This document shows, piece after piece, positions 1 through 10,167 of a DNA stretch of 11,070 bases. The notes beneath the pieces were generated by a model. The model worked only from the letters and a program-made list of their open reading frames with translations. It did not search any database and had not been told where the DNA came from. Position 1 is the stretch's first letter; each line of letters opens with the position of its first letter. The stretch lies in assembly GCA_002360295.1 (NCBI GenBank), contig DEQI01000327.1:1-11070 (forward strand), given 5' to 3'. The stretch is from Planococcaceae bacterium UBA3370. Lineage in GTDB: Bacteria; Bacillota; Bacilli; Bacillales_A; Planococcaceae. A program made the position numbers and the translations under genes.

Positions 1-118
1 TTTCTGATTCCTTGCGTTCGCTTTCTCTGTTCCTGCGTTCACTTTCTGGCCTACTGTTCGGTTTCTCCTGCCTCCAATACAGGTGGCAGTTTCTATAGGG
101 GTACTCCTCTGAGTGTTT
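1..118. repeat. Degenerate 21-base tandem repeat at window edge, GC-richer than surroundings
   Basis: On the plus strand, 1-21 and 22-42 are two tandem units that both begin TTTCT and share TGCGTTC near their end; they agree at 15 of 21 positions. Decayed copies starting TTTCT follow at 43 and 62. The stretch to about 118 is visibly richer in G+C than the other intergenic DNA here, and its plus strand is pyrimidine-rich. The minus strand is open from 181 to the edge, reading a charged Ser/Glu/Arg-rich repeat (SERRNRESERKESE); another minus frame and a plus frame ending at 96-98 (TAG) are also open across the repeat. None of them has a convincing start codon with a ribosome binding site, so I do not call a gene. 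It may be part of a repeat-rich small gene or a dispersed intergenic repeat that continues outside the window. Confidence 0.55.
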
Positions 119-135
119 ATACTTATCCTCCAGCA

Positions 136-189
136 ATATATAGTTTGTAGCGAAAAGTAATACGTTACTTTCCCCTACAATTCATATAT
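136..189. repeat. Long imperfect inverted repeat downstream of the DUF1146 gene
   Basis: The stretch is symmetric about 162/163. The inner arms AAAGTAA (154-160) and TTACTTT (165-171) enclose the loop TACG. The next arms, TTGTAG (145-150) and CTACAA (175-180), are perfect, and the outer arms ATATAT (136-141 and 184-189) are also perfect. Between the inner and middle arms, the minus-strand RNA can add a G-C and a G-U pair where the plus strand has mismatches, so the fold is slightly better in the direction of the genes. The hairpin begins about 8 bases after the DUF1146 stop codon. No T-run follows on either strand, so it is not a typical rho-independent terminator. It could be a 3' end stabiliser or the end of a repeat element. 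Confidence 0.6.
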
Positions 190-196
190 ATAATGA

Positions 197-439
197 TCAT
201 TTATAAATGTACGGTAACTCCTGAGACCATTGCGAAAACGTAATGAAAAAATTCGACACGGTTGATCCGATGGCGATACTAAATAATATATAAACAAGTT
301 GTATTTGAAACGTTTTTCCTTTTTTAAAAAGTTGATCAAACCTGAAAGCTTGTAGTGCATAAAAAGTAATACCGATAAAAAATATATGAGATGCTAAACC
401 AAAAAGAGCTTGCTGGCCAATTTGAGTATAAATACCCAT
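197..439 (-). CDS. DUF1146 family small membrane protein (YwzB-like)
   Basis: An 80-residue protein with two hydrophobic segments (about residues 11-31 and 46-68) separated by a short basic loop (RFDQLFKKGK). This is the architecture of the DUF1146/YwzB family, which in Bacillus lies just downstream of atpC; the GQQAL start and the AIGSTVSNFF stretch of the second helix fit that family as I remember it. The biochemical role is unknown. The ATG start is well supported by AGGAGGT at 448-454, 8 bases upstream; the stop is TGA. A terminator lies between atpC and this gene, and only about 30 bases separate its U-tract from this start codon, so expression would need readthrough or a promoter I cannot see. 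Family assignment is from recognition plus position, not from a search. Confidence 0.85.
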   Translation of the reverse strand: MGIYTQIGQQALFGLASHIFFIGITFYALQAFRFDQLFKKGKTFQIQLVYILFSIAIGSTVSNFFITFSQWSQELPYIYK

Positions 440-440
440 T

Positions 441-457
441 ACAAAGGACCTCCTTGT
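441..457 (-). promoter_or_regulatory. Ribosome binding site of the DUF1146 gene inside an inverted repeat
   Basis: The AGGAGGT ribosome binding site (448-454) is very strong and 8 bases from the ATG. It lies within a near-palindrome whose arms (ACAAGG and CCTTTGT in the minus-strand RNA) can pair with one wobble or one bulge, leaving a short AGGU loop. Such a fold would partly hide the site. That it has any effect is inference, and the stem is short. Confidence 0.35.
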
Positions 458-469
458 AAAAGTCTATTT

Positions 470-497
470 AAAAAGCGGACAGATTATTCTGCCCGCT
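470..497 (-). terminator. Rho-independent terminator after atpC
   Basis: In the minus-strand RNA, AGCGG (497-493) pairs with CCGCU (478-474), followed inward by a G-U wobble and then CAGA with UCUG, closing on an AUAA tetraloop: a continuous 10-pair stem. It is followed by a U-tract (473-470, plus the last stem U). The wobble pair becomes an A/C mismatch on the plus strand, so the structure is tuned to minus-strand transcription. It starts 12 bases after the atpC stop codon and marks the main end of the ATP synthase transcript. Confidence 0.88.
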
Positions 498-509
498 TCA
501 TCTAATGAA

Positions 510-935
<426 letters not shown>

Positions 936-941
936 TTAGAA

Positions 942-2381
<1,440 letters not shown>

Positions 2382-2406
2382 TTATACGACATTGGCAAAC
2401 TGCCGC

Positions 2407-3291
<885 letters not shown>

Positions 3292-3319
3292 TCAAAAATA
3301 CTAACCGCTAATTGAATGA

Positions 3320-4834
<1,515 letters not shown>

Positions 4835-4856
4835 TCACCTCTCACATTTCTTAAAA

Positions 4857-5387
4857 TTAACCAACTAACGTACGCTTTAGACCTTCTAGCTTTGCAGCTA
4901 CTGTGCTGTCATAAATGTAGTTGCCGATTTGTACACGAATGCCACCAATTAATGCTGGCTCGATTACGTTTGTAATATTTAACTTCCCTTTACCTACTAA
5001 CTTTGCGAAGGCAGAAGAAATTTCTGCGTTTTCTTCGTCCGTTAGTGGGCGAGTGGAGTAAACTGTTGCATCTATTGCACCAAGTGCTGAAGATGCTAAT
5101 GTTTGGAACTCTTCCGCAACAATTTGTACTTCGTTAACACGCTTTTTATCAATCAATAATTGAAGCGTAGTCACAACTACTGGGTGTGCGTTTGAGAATA
5201 TTTCAGTAACAATTACTTTCTTGCGATCTGCAGATAATTTTGGAGCAGCAAGTAATGTCAGTAATTCTTTATTATCTTTCAATACTGTTGCTAATTCCTT
5301 TAAATCTGCACCAACTTCAGAAAGAATTTGCTTTTCTTGTGCCAATTGGAACAATGCTTCAGCATAGCGCTTAGCTACTTGACTCAT
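4857..5387 (-). CDS. atpH: ATP synthase F1 subunit delta
   Basis: The 176-residue delta subunit (the OSCP equivalent) joins the peripheral b-stalk to the top of alpha. The N-terminal helical domain begins [13 protein letters not shown] (4-16), the usual RYA-x-AL family pattern. The C-terminal domain contains [18 protein letters not shown] (143-160), the conserved glycine-rich strand pair. The ATG start overlaps the atpF stop codon (ATGA, 5384-5387), and only a weak AGGCGA-type ribosome binding site lies within the end of atpF, so its translation is probably coupled to atpF. Length is close to B. subtilis (181). Confidence 0.97.
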   Translation of the reverse strand: MSQVAKRYAEALFQLAQEKQILSEVGADLKELATVLKDNKELLTLLAAPKLSADRKKVIVTEIFSNAHPVVVTTLQLLIDKKRVNEVQIVAEEFQTLASSALGAIDATVYSTRPLTDEENAEISSAFAKLVGKGKLNITNVIEPALIGGIRVQIGNYIYDSTVAAKLEGLKRTLVG

Positions 5388-5905
5388 TTCGCTTCGCCTG
5401 CCTTCGCAATCGTTTCTTTAATTAATGCGCTATTGTCAGCTTCTGAAATTTCTTTTCCAAGAACTTTAGATGCTGCAAGAACTGATAGTGAAACCACTTC
5501 TTCACGCACAGCAGCGATTGCTTTCTCTTTTTCTGCCTCGATATCACGAACAGCAGCTTCTTTTAAACGAAGGGCTTCAGCACGAGCTGTTGAAATAATT
5601 TCTTCACGCTGCGCATCGCCTTGTTTTTTAGCGCCTTCAATAATTGATTGCGCTTCAGTACGAGCTTCTTTAAGAAGGCTCTTTTGTTCTTCTAATAATT
5701 GGTGTGTCTCTTTGCGCGCTTTTTCAGCTGCATCGATTTCGCTAGCTACTAATTCTTCACGTTGCTTCATTACGCCCATTAATGGACCCCAAGCAAACTT
5801 TTTAAGAAGAAGCATTAAAACACCGAAGATCACTAATGTTGCTAATGCATCTCCTAAGTTCATTCCAGTAGCGCCAGCACCTAGTACTAAATGATCTAAT
5901 ACCAC
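5384..5905 (-). CDS. atpF: ATP synthase Fo subunit b
   Basis: The 173-residue b subunit, as a dimer, forms the peripheral stalk. One N-terminal transmembrane helix spans about residues 18-38 ([20 protein letters not shown]), followed by a long charged, alanine- and glutamate-rich helix (about 45-140) that forms the coiled coil, and a C-terminal delta-binding part. The start is GTG with GGGAG 10 bases upstream; the next in-frame ATG (residue 15) lies just before the membrane helix and has no ribosome binding site, so GTG is preferred. The stop overlaps the atpH start by 4 bases. A 163-base gap with two hairpins separates it from atpE. Confidence 0.96.
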   Translation of the reverse strand: MVLDHLVLGAGATGMNLGDALATLVIFGVLMLLLKKFAWGPLMGVMKQREELVASEIDAAEKARKETHQLLEEQKSLLKEARTEAQSIIEGAKKQGDAQREEIISTARAEALRLKEAAVRDIEAEKEKAIAAVREEVVSLSVLAASKVLGKEISEADNSALIKETIAKAGEAK

Positions 5906-5988
5906 GATTGTTTCACTCCCTTCAAGAGCTTGTGTTCAAAATCTATAATGTTTAAACCTTTACTTTCACATTGAAAAATACATGTTTA

Positions 5989-6048
5989 ATGAAATTACTT
6001 TCATACAAAAGGAATGGCGAAGTTTCTCTGGGAATTATCTTCGCCATT
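5989..6048 (-). other. Two consecutive hairpins in the atpE-atpF gap
   Basis: The first structure met by RNA polymerase has perfect 10-base arms (AATGGCGAAG and CTTCGCCATT, at 6039-6048 and 6013-6022 on the plus strand) around a 16-base loop. It starts about 20 bases after the atpE stop. It is followed by CCTTTTG, a T-run of only four. A second perfect hairpin follows (ATGAAA/TTTCAT arms, 5989-6004, loop of four). The first could be a leaky terminator or an mRNA-stabilising structure that favours atpE over the genes downstream. The T-run is too short to call it a full terminator. Confidence 0.7.
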
Positions 6049-6068
6049 GTTACTCGCTAGTGCGTAGA

Positions 6069-6353
<285 letters not shown>

Positions 6354-6363
6354 AAATTTATAA

Positions 6364-7116
<753 letters not shown>

Positions 7117-7494
7117 TTAATGGTTTTTAACATGATATACAATTCTCTCAATAATGAGAAATATGTATGGCATCATTAGTCCAATGACCGTGCTTATTAA
7201 GTGAAAATATTGTGGCAACGAAATTGCAATTGCGACTGCAGCAACACCTGACCCGAACCTTAGAGCCGTTCCTAATGAACGTGTTTTCGTCCCTTCACTA
7301 ATGGCTTGGTCAAACTTTTCCATCCGTCGAACTAATATCCAAAAGTTGTAAGTACCAAAAAACGCACCAAGACCTATTCCGGCAAATATCGGAGCATAAG
7401 GTGTAAATCCCCAGCCTAAAGCACAAAGAGCGAGCAAAAAAAATAACGCTTTCTTTTGCTTAGCGAAAATGTGATGCAAATCTAGCATTGGCAA
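7117..7494 (-). CDS. atpI: ATP synthase subunit I
   Basis: A 125-residue membrane protein, first gene of the atp operon. AtpI is a non-structural factor implicated in c-ring assembly and, in Bacillus, in magnesium handling. Four hydrophobic segments are visible: about 17-31, 34-54, 75-94 and 98-118, with a basic loop (RRMEKFDQ) between the second and third. Sequence conservation in this family is low, so position just before atpB carries much of the call. The start is uncertain. AGGAG at 7500-7504 lies 5 bases before a TTG (7492-7494) and 11 bases before an in-frame ATG (7486-7488), so the protein may be 125 or 123 residues. Confidence 0.9.
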   Translation of the reverse strand: MPMLDLHHIFAKQKKALFFLLALCALGWGFTPYAPIFAGIGLGAFFGTYNFWILVRRMEKFDQAISEGTKTRSLGTALRFGSGVAAVAIAISLPQYFHLISTVIGLMMPYIFLIIERIVYHVKNH

Positions 7495-7499
7495 TTAAT

Positions 7500-7504
7500 C
7501 TCCT
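7500..7504 (-). promoter_or_regulatory. Ribosome binding site of atpI with two possible starts
   Basis: AGGAG on the minus strand. Spacing is short (5) to TTG and long (11) to ATG, and neither is ideal. I keep the TTG because it is the longer frame, but the ATG is nearly as likely. A weak start at the head of the operon would keep AtpI below the structural subunits. Confidence 0.55.
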
Positions 7505-7711
7505 GAACCATTTTTTCGAGTAAAGAAGTCATTTTGTGACCATTAAGTGAAATTTAAAGCGCAATGAATGCACTACAATGAGGTTAGAACATAGTAAATA
7601 GACCGAACCCATTATTGCAAAAATCTACTTCCAATAAAATTCAGTCTCTCACTTCATTAAAAGCTCTAGTCTCAATGGACATGTATCCAGACGCATAAAA
7701 AAACGTTGCAA

Positions 7712-7772
7712 ATTGACAATTTTTGTTTCAACTGTCAATCTAGTACAAACTTGATATAACAAGTGTTTCAAC
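7712..7772. repeat. Direct and inverted repeats in the atp leader
   Basis: The plus-strand sequence TGTTTCAAC occurs at 7724-7732 and again at 7764-7772, exactly 40 bases apart. The first copy sits between inverted arms ATTGACA (7712-7718) and TGTCAAT (7733-7739), which can form a 7-pair stem in the transcript. The arrangement could be a protein binding site or a leader RNA structure. No known family of operator was recognised. Confidence 0.45.
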
Positions 7773-7815
7773 GTCTTTTGACTATACGAAACCCTTATCA
7801 TTCTTACCCTTTGTA

Positions 7816-7844
7816 AGCATACAATAGGGTATAATTGATGTCAA
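7816..7844 (-). promoter_or_regulatory. Probable sigma-A promoter of the atp operon
   Basis: On the minus strand a perfect -35 box TTGACA (7844-7839) is followed by a 17-base spacer and a -10 box TATGCT (7821-7816), four of six bases matching TATAAT. Initiation would fall near 7809. This is the best promoter match I found between mnaA and atpI; a weaker pair (TTGCAA, 18 bases, TACTAT) lies nearer atpI. Assignment to the atp operon follows from strand and position. Confidence 0.65.
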
Positions 7845-8130
7845 TTAGTAATGGGAAAATTCTTCACATTACGAAAGTCCTCGTCAAATTCTTGACAAAT
7901 TTGTGTACATTAATTCGCTTTTTATGCTTATTTTTTCGCAAAAAAACTTTTTTTTTGTATTTTTTGTTACAAAGACCTCTAAATTCGAAAAAATTGTGTA
8001 TATGAACTTTCTTCTTTTCACAACCCATTTCCAGCAAAAACAGTTACAATAATTTTGAAATAAAATGATATCATCTTCCCTATTATTCCAACGTCCTTAC
8101 TGTGTTTCATTCATTATTATCTACCTGAAA

Positions 8131-9246
8131 TTACTTACGTTGTTGTAAAAATTCAACAAGTGCTTTTACAATTCTCTCGGATGCATGACCGTCACCGTAT
8201 GGGTTAGAAGCATGTGCCATTGCAGCATAAGCGTCTTCATTTATTAGTAATTCTTTTGCCATTGCATAAATCGTATCTTCATCTGTTCCCGCAAGTTTTA
8301 ATGTACCCGCGGCTATGCCTTCTGGTCGTTCTGTCGTGTCACGCAGTACAAGTACAGGTTTCCCAAGTGAAGGCGCTTCTTCTTGAACACCTCCTGAATC
8401 TGTTAAAATTAAATAAGAACGCGCTGCTACGTTATGGAAGTCAAATACTTCAAGTGGCTCAATTAAATGAATACGCTCATCGTTTCCTAAAATTTCATTC
8501 GCTATTTCACGCACAGCTGGATTCATATGTACTGGATAAACAACTTGTACATCATCATGCTCAGCTAATAAACGTTTAATCGCACGGAACATATTGCGCA
8601 TCGGTTCACCTAAGTTTTCGCGACGGTGTGCTGTAAGTAAAATCATTCGATCTGTTCCCACTTTTTCTAAAACAGGATGATTATATTGTTCACTAACAGT
8701 CGTTTTTAATGCATCAATTGCTGTATTTCCTGTCACAAAAATTGCTTCTGGTTGTTTATTTTCTTTTAATAAGTTTTCTTTGGATTGTTCTGTTGGCGCA
8801 AAATGTAAGTCTGCCATTACACCTGTAAGTTGACGATTCATTTCCTCTGGGTAAGGTGAATACTTTTGCCCTGTTCGTAAACCTGCTTCTACATGTCCAA
8901 TTGCTATTTTATTGTAAAAAGCTGCTAGGCTACCGATAAATGTCGTTGCCGTATCGCCATGTACTAAAACAATATCAGGTTGCGCTTCTTTCATGACGCC
9001 ATCTAAACCTTGTAGCGCATTCGTCGCAACATCAATTAGTGTTTGACGGTCCTTCATAATATTTAAATCGTAGTCCGGTTTTATATGAAATGTTTCGAGC
9101 ACTTGGTCTAGCATTTGACGGTGTTGTGCCGTTACTGTCACGATTGATTCTACCTGTTCATGTTTTTCTAGTTCTAAAACTAAAGGAGCCATTTTAATTG
9201 CTTCCGGTCTAGTTCCGAAAATCGTCATCACTTTAAACTTTGTCAT
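8131..9246 (-). CDS. mnaA: UDP-N-acetylglucosamine 2-epimerase (non-hydrolysing)
   Basis: This 371-residue enzyme interconverts UDP-GlcNAc and UDP-ManNAc in the cytoplasm, the precursor step for wall teichoic acid linkage units and ManNAc-containing polysaccharides. It has the two Rossmann-like lobes of the GT-B fold. Visible motifs are FGTRPEAIKMAPL (10-22), HGDTATT (96-102), GHVEAGLRTG (117-126), PEEMNRQLTG (133-142), TAHRRENLGEP (205-215) and LTDSGGVQEEAPSLGKPVLV (281-300). Residues Asp98, Glu120, Glu134 and His207 correspond to the catalytic residues described for E. coli WecB. The ATG start has GGAG 8 bases upstream. Length is close to the usual 370-385. It is also named wecB or yvyH. 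It follows upp, with a terminator-like hairpin between; this placement before atpI is also familiar from B. cereus-type genomes. Confidence 0.95.
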   Translation of the reverse strand: MTKFKVMTIFGTRPEAIKMAPLVLELEKHEQVESIVTVTAQHRQMLDQVLETFHIKPDYDLNIMKDRQTLIDVATNALQGLDGVMKEAQPDIVLVHGDTATTFIGSLAAFYNKIAIGHVEAGLRTGQKYSPYPEEMNRQLTGVMADLHFAPTEQSKENLLKENKQPEAIFVTGNTAIDALKTTVSEQYNHPVLEKVGTDRMILLTAHRRENLGEPMRNMFRAIKRLLAEHDDVQVVYPVHMNPAVREIANEILGNDERIHLIEPLEVFDFHNVAARSYLILTDSGGVQEEAPSLGKPVLVLRDTTERPEGIAAGTLKLAGTDEDTIYAMAKELLINEDAYAAMAHASNPYGDGHASERIVKALVEFLQQRK

Positions 9247-9274
9247 TGCAACTTCTCCGTTTCTATTTATAATG

Positions 9275-9301
9275 AAAACGCCCTCCGTAACTTGAAGGAC
9301 G
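9275..9301 (-). terminator. Probable terminator between upp and mnaA
   Basis: In the minus-strand RNA, CGUCCUUC (9301-9294) pairs with GGAGGGCG (9286-9279) over eight pairs, two of them G-U wobbles, around a 7-base loop. A short UUUU follows. On the plus strand the wobbles become mismatches, so the orientation is that of upp. The short U-tract suggests incomplete termination, which would let upp transcripts continue into mnaA, whose start lies about 30 bases downstream and for which I find no separate promoter. Confidence 0.7.
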
Positions 9302-9338
9302 CTTCTTTTTATTTTATTACAAAAGTTTTATAATGAAG

Positions 9339-9968
9339 TTATTTAGTGCCGAATAAACGGTCTCCTGCATCGCCTAATCCTGGTACGATATAGCCATGAT
9401 CATTTAATTTCTCATCTAATGCTGCAATGTAAATGTCCACATCATCATGTTCATCTTGAATTGCTTTCACGCCTTCTGGAGCTGCAATTAAACACATAAA
9501 CTTAATGCTTTTTGCCCCACGTTTTTTCAATGAATTGATTGCCTCTACTGCTGATCCACCTGTTGCAAGCATTGGGTCCACAATAATAAAATCGCGTTCC
9601 TCCACATCTGCTGGTAATTTCGCATAATACTCTACTGGTTTTAACGTTTCTGGATCACGGTATAAACCAATGTGGCCAACTTTTGCAGCTGGGATTAGCT
9701 TTAATACACCGTCTACCATACCGATTCCAGCACGTAATATTGGCACGATTGCAATTTTCTTACCTGATAATACTTTTGTTTTAGCTGTTGTTACTGGTGT
9801 TTCAATTTCAATTTCCTCAACTGGCATATCACGAGTAATTTCAAATGCCATTAATGTTGCTACTTCATCGACAAGCTCACGGAATTCTTTTGTTCCAGTA
9901 TTTTTATCTCGAATATACGTTAACTTATGTTGAATTAATGGGTGGTCAAAAACATATACTTTGCTCAC
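9339..9968 (-). CDS. upp: Uracil phosphoribosyltransferase
   Basis: This 209-residue cytoplasmic salvage enzyme makes UMP from uracil and PRPP. Residues 127-144 ([18 protein letters not shown]) are the PRPP-binding motif, with the acidic pair position at Asp131. [11 protein letters not shown] (194-204) is the uracil-binding segment of this family, and [13 protein letters not shown] (75-87) is also typical. The start is GTG, supported by AGGAGAG at 9976-9982, 7 bases upstream, and by alignment of [16 protein letters not shown] with the family N-terminus. Length equals that of B. subtilis Upp. The gene has its own likely promoter after the glyA terminator. Confidence 0.98.
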   Translation of the reverse strand: MSKVYVFDHPLIQHKLTYIRDKNTGTKEFRELVDEVATLMAFEITRDMPVEEIEIETPVTTAKTKVLSGKKIAIVPILRAGIGMVDGVLKLIPAAKVGHIGLYRDPETLKPVEYYAKLPADVEERDFIIVDPMLATGGSAVEAINSLKKRGAKSIKFMCLIAAPEGVKAIQDEHDDVDIYIAALDEKLNDHGYIVPGLGDAGDRLFGTK

Positions 9969-10002
9969 TGTGGATCTCTCCTAACTGTCGTTTATCTAAA
10001 TA

Positions 10003-10031
10003 AGTATAACAAAAAACTACTAGCATGTGCT
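10003..10031 (-). promoter_or_regulatory. Probable extended -10 promoter of upp
   Basis: On the minus strand TATACT (10008-10003) matches five of six bases of the -10 consensus and is preceded by TG one base upstream (TGTTATACT), an extended -10. The -35 at 17 bases (AGCACA, 10031-10026) is weak, as is common with extended -10 promoters. Initiation would give a leader of roughly 30 bases before the GTG start. Confidence 0.6.
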
Positions 10032-10032
10032 A
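10021..10032. repeat. Short inverted repeat over the upp -35 region
   Basis: TAGCA and TGCTA separated by TG form a 12-base near-perfect palindrome that covers the -35 hexamer of the upp promoter. Its position would suit an operator, but the arms are only five bases and no regulator consensus was recognised. Confidence 0.3.
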
Positions 10033-10122
10033 ATCATATAAGTTTTTTTGTATATCATTTATGAAAGCTTTTACTATATTAAATTCTATTTTGTAAAGAG
10101 TAAAAATGTGTATTGTGACTAC

Positions 10123-10156
10123 AAAAAAACGTCCGAAAGTTTTTACTTGTCGGACG
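10123..10156 (-). terminator. Rho-independent terminator of glyA
   Basis: In the minus-strand RNA, CGUCCGA (10156-10150) pairs perfectly with UCGGACG (10136-10130). The inner AAGU/ACUU arms extend the stem after a single bulged C, closing on AAAA. Seven U residues (10129-10123) follow directly. The structure starts 12 bases after the glyA stop codon. Confidence 0.93.
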
Positions 10157-10167
10157 CCCCTTATCAA

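Larger units (their letters stand above)
7495..8130 (-). other. Long gene-poor region upstream of atpI (atp promoter and leader)
   Basis: These 636 bases between mnaA and atpI contain no reading frame with a credible start, ribosome binding site and protein-like composition. They hold, from high to low coordinates: an AT-rich stretch after mnaA with no clear terminator; the palindrome ATGATATCAT (8065-8074); homopolymer A and T runs spaced by about one helical turn (7931-7965); small inverted repeats (7883-7904); a good sigma-A-type promoter (7816-7844); a 9-base direct repeat with 40-base spacing (7724-7732 and 7764-7772) and an inverted TTGACA pair (7712-7739); then about 240 bases of leader without a strong motif. 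If transcription starts at the promoter named, the atpI leader is about 315 bases. Confidence 0.7.

Noticed and set aside
5328..5894. A 188-codon open frame on the plus strand opposite atpF and the start of atpH
   Set aside because: The repetitive Ser/Ala/Arg composition comes from the complement of the alanine- and glutamate-rich b-subunit helix; there is no ribosome binding site or family match.
7524..7607. A 27-codon frame on the minus strand in the atpI leader (begins MGSVYLLCSN)
   Set aside because: The nearest purine-rich stretch is too far upstream to act as a ribosome binding site, and the peptide has no recognisable features.
7830..7835. Perfect TATAAT on the plus strand
   Set aside because: No acceptable -35 lies 16-18 bases upstream and there is no plus-strand gene to serve; it overlaps the spacer of the better minus-strand promoter.
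7939..7957. A/T-only hairpin as a possible mnaA terminator
   Set aside because: The stem is made of homopolymer A and T with a single G-C pair, too weak for a terminator, and it lies about 175 bases from the mnaA stop.
8012..8070. An 18-codon frame on the minus strand just after mnaA (begins MISFYFKIIV)
   Set aside because: It is very short with only a poor upstream GGGA; length and composition are expected by chance in AT-rich DNA.
8140..8159. TTGTTG/CAACAA inverted repeat at the end of mnaA
   Set aside because: It lies inside the coding sequence (the QQRK end of the protein), has weak pairing and no T-run after it.
9260..9275. -10-like TATAAA upstream of mnaA on the minus strand
   Set aside because: The position 17 bases upstream has no resemblance to TTGACA and there is no extended -10; the bases at that position belong to the terminator hairpin.
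9272..9286. CcpA cre-like sequence TGAAAACGCCCTCC
   Set aside because: The second half departs from the consensus at two positions, and the bases are explained by the terminator stem and its A-tract.
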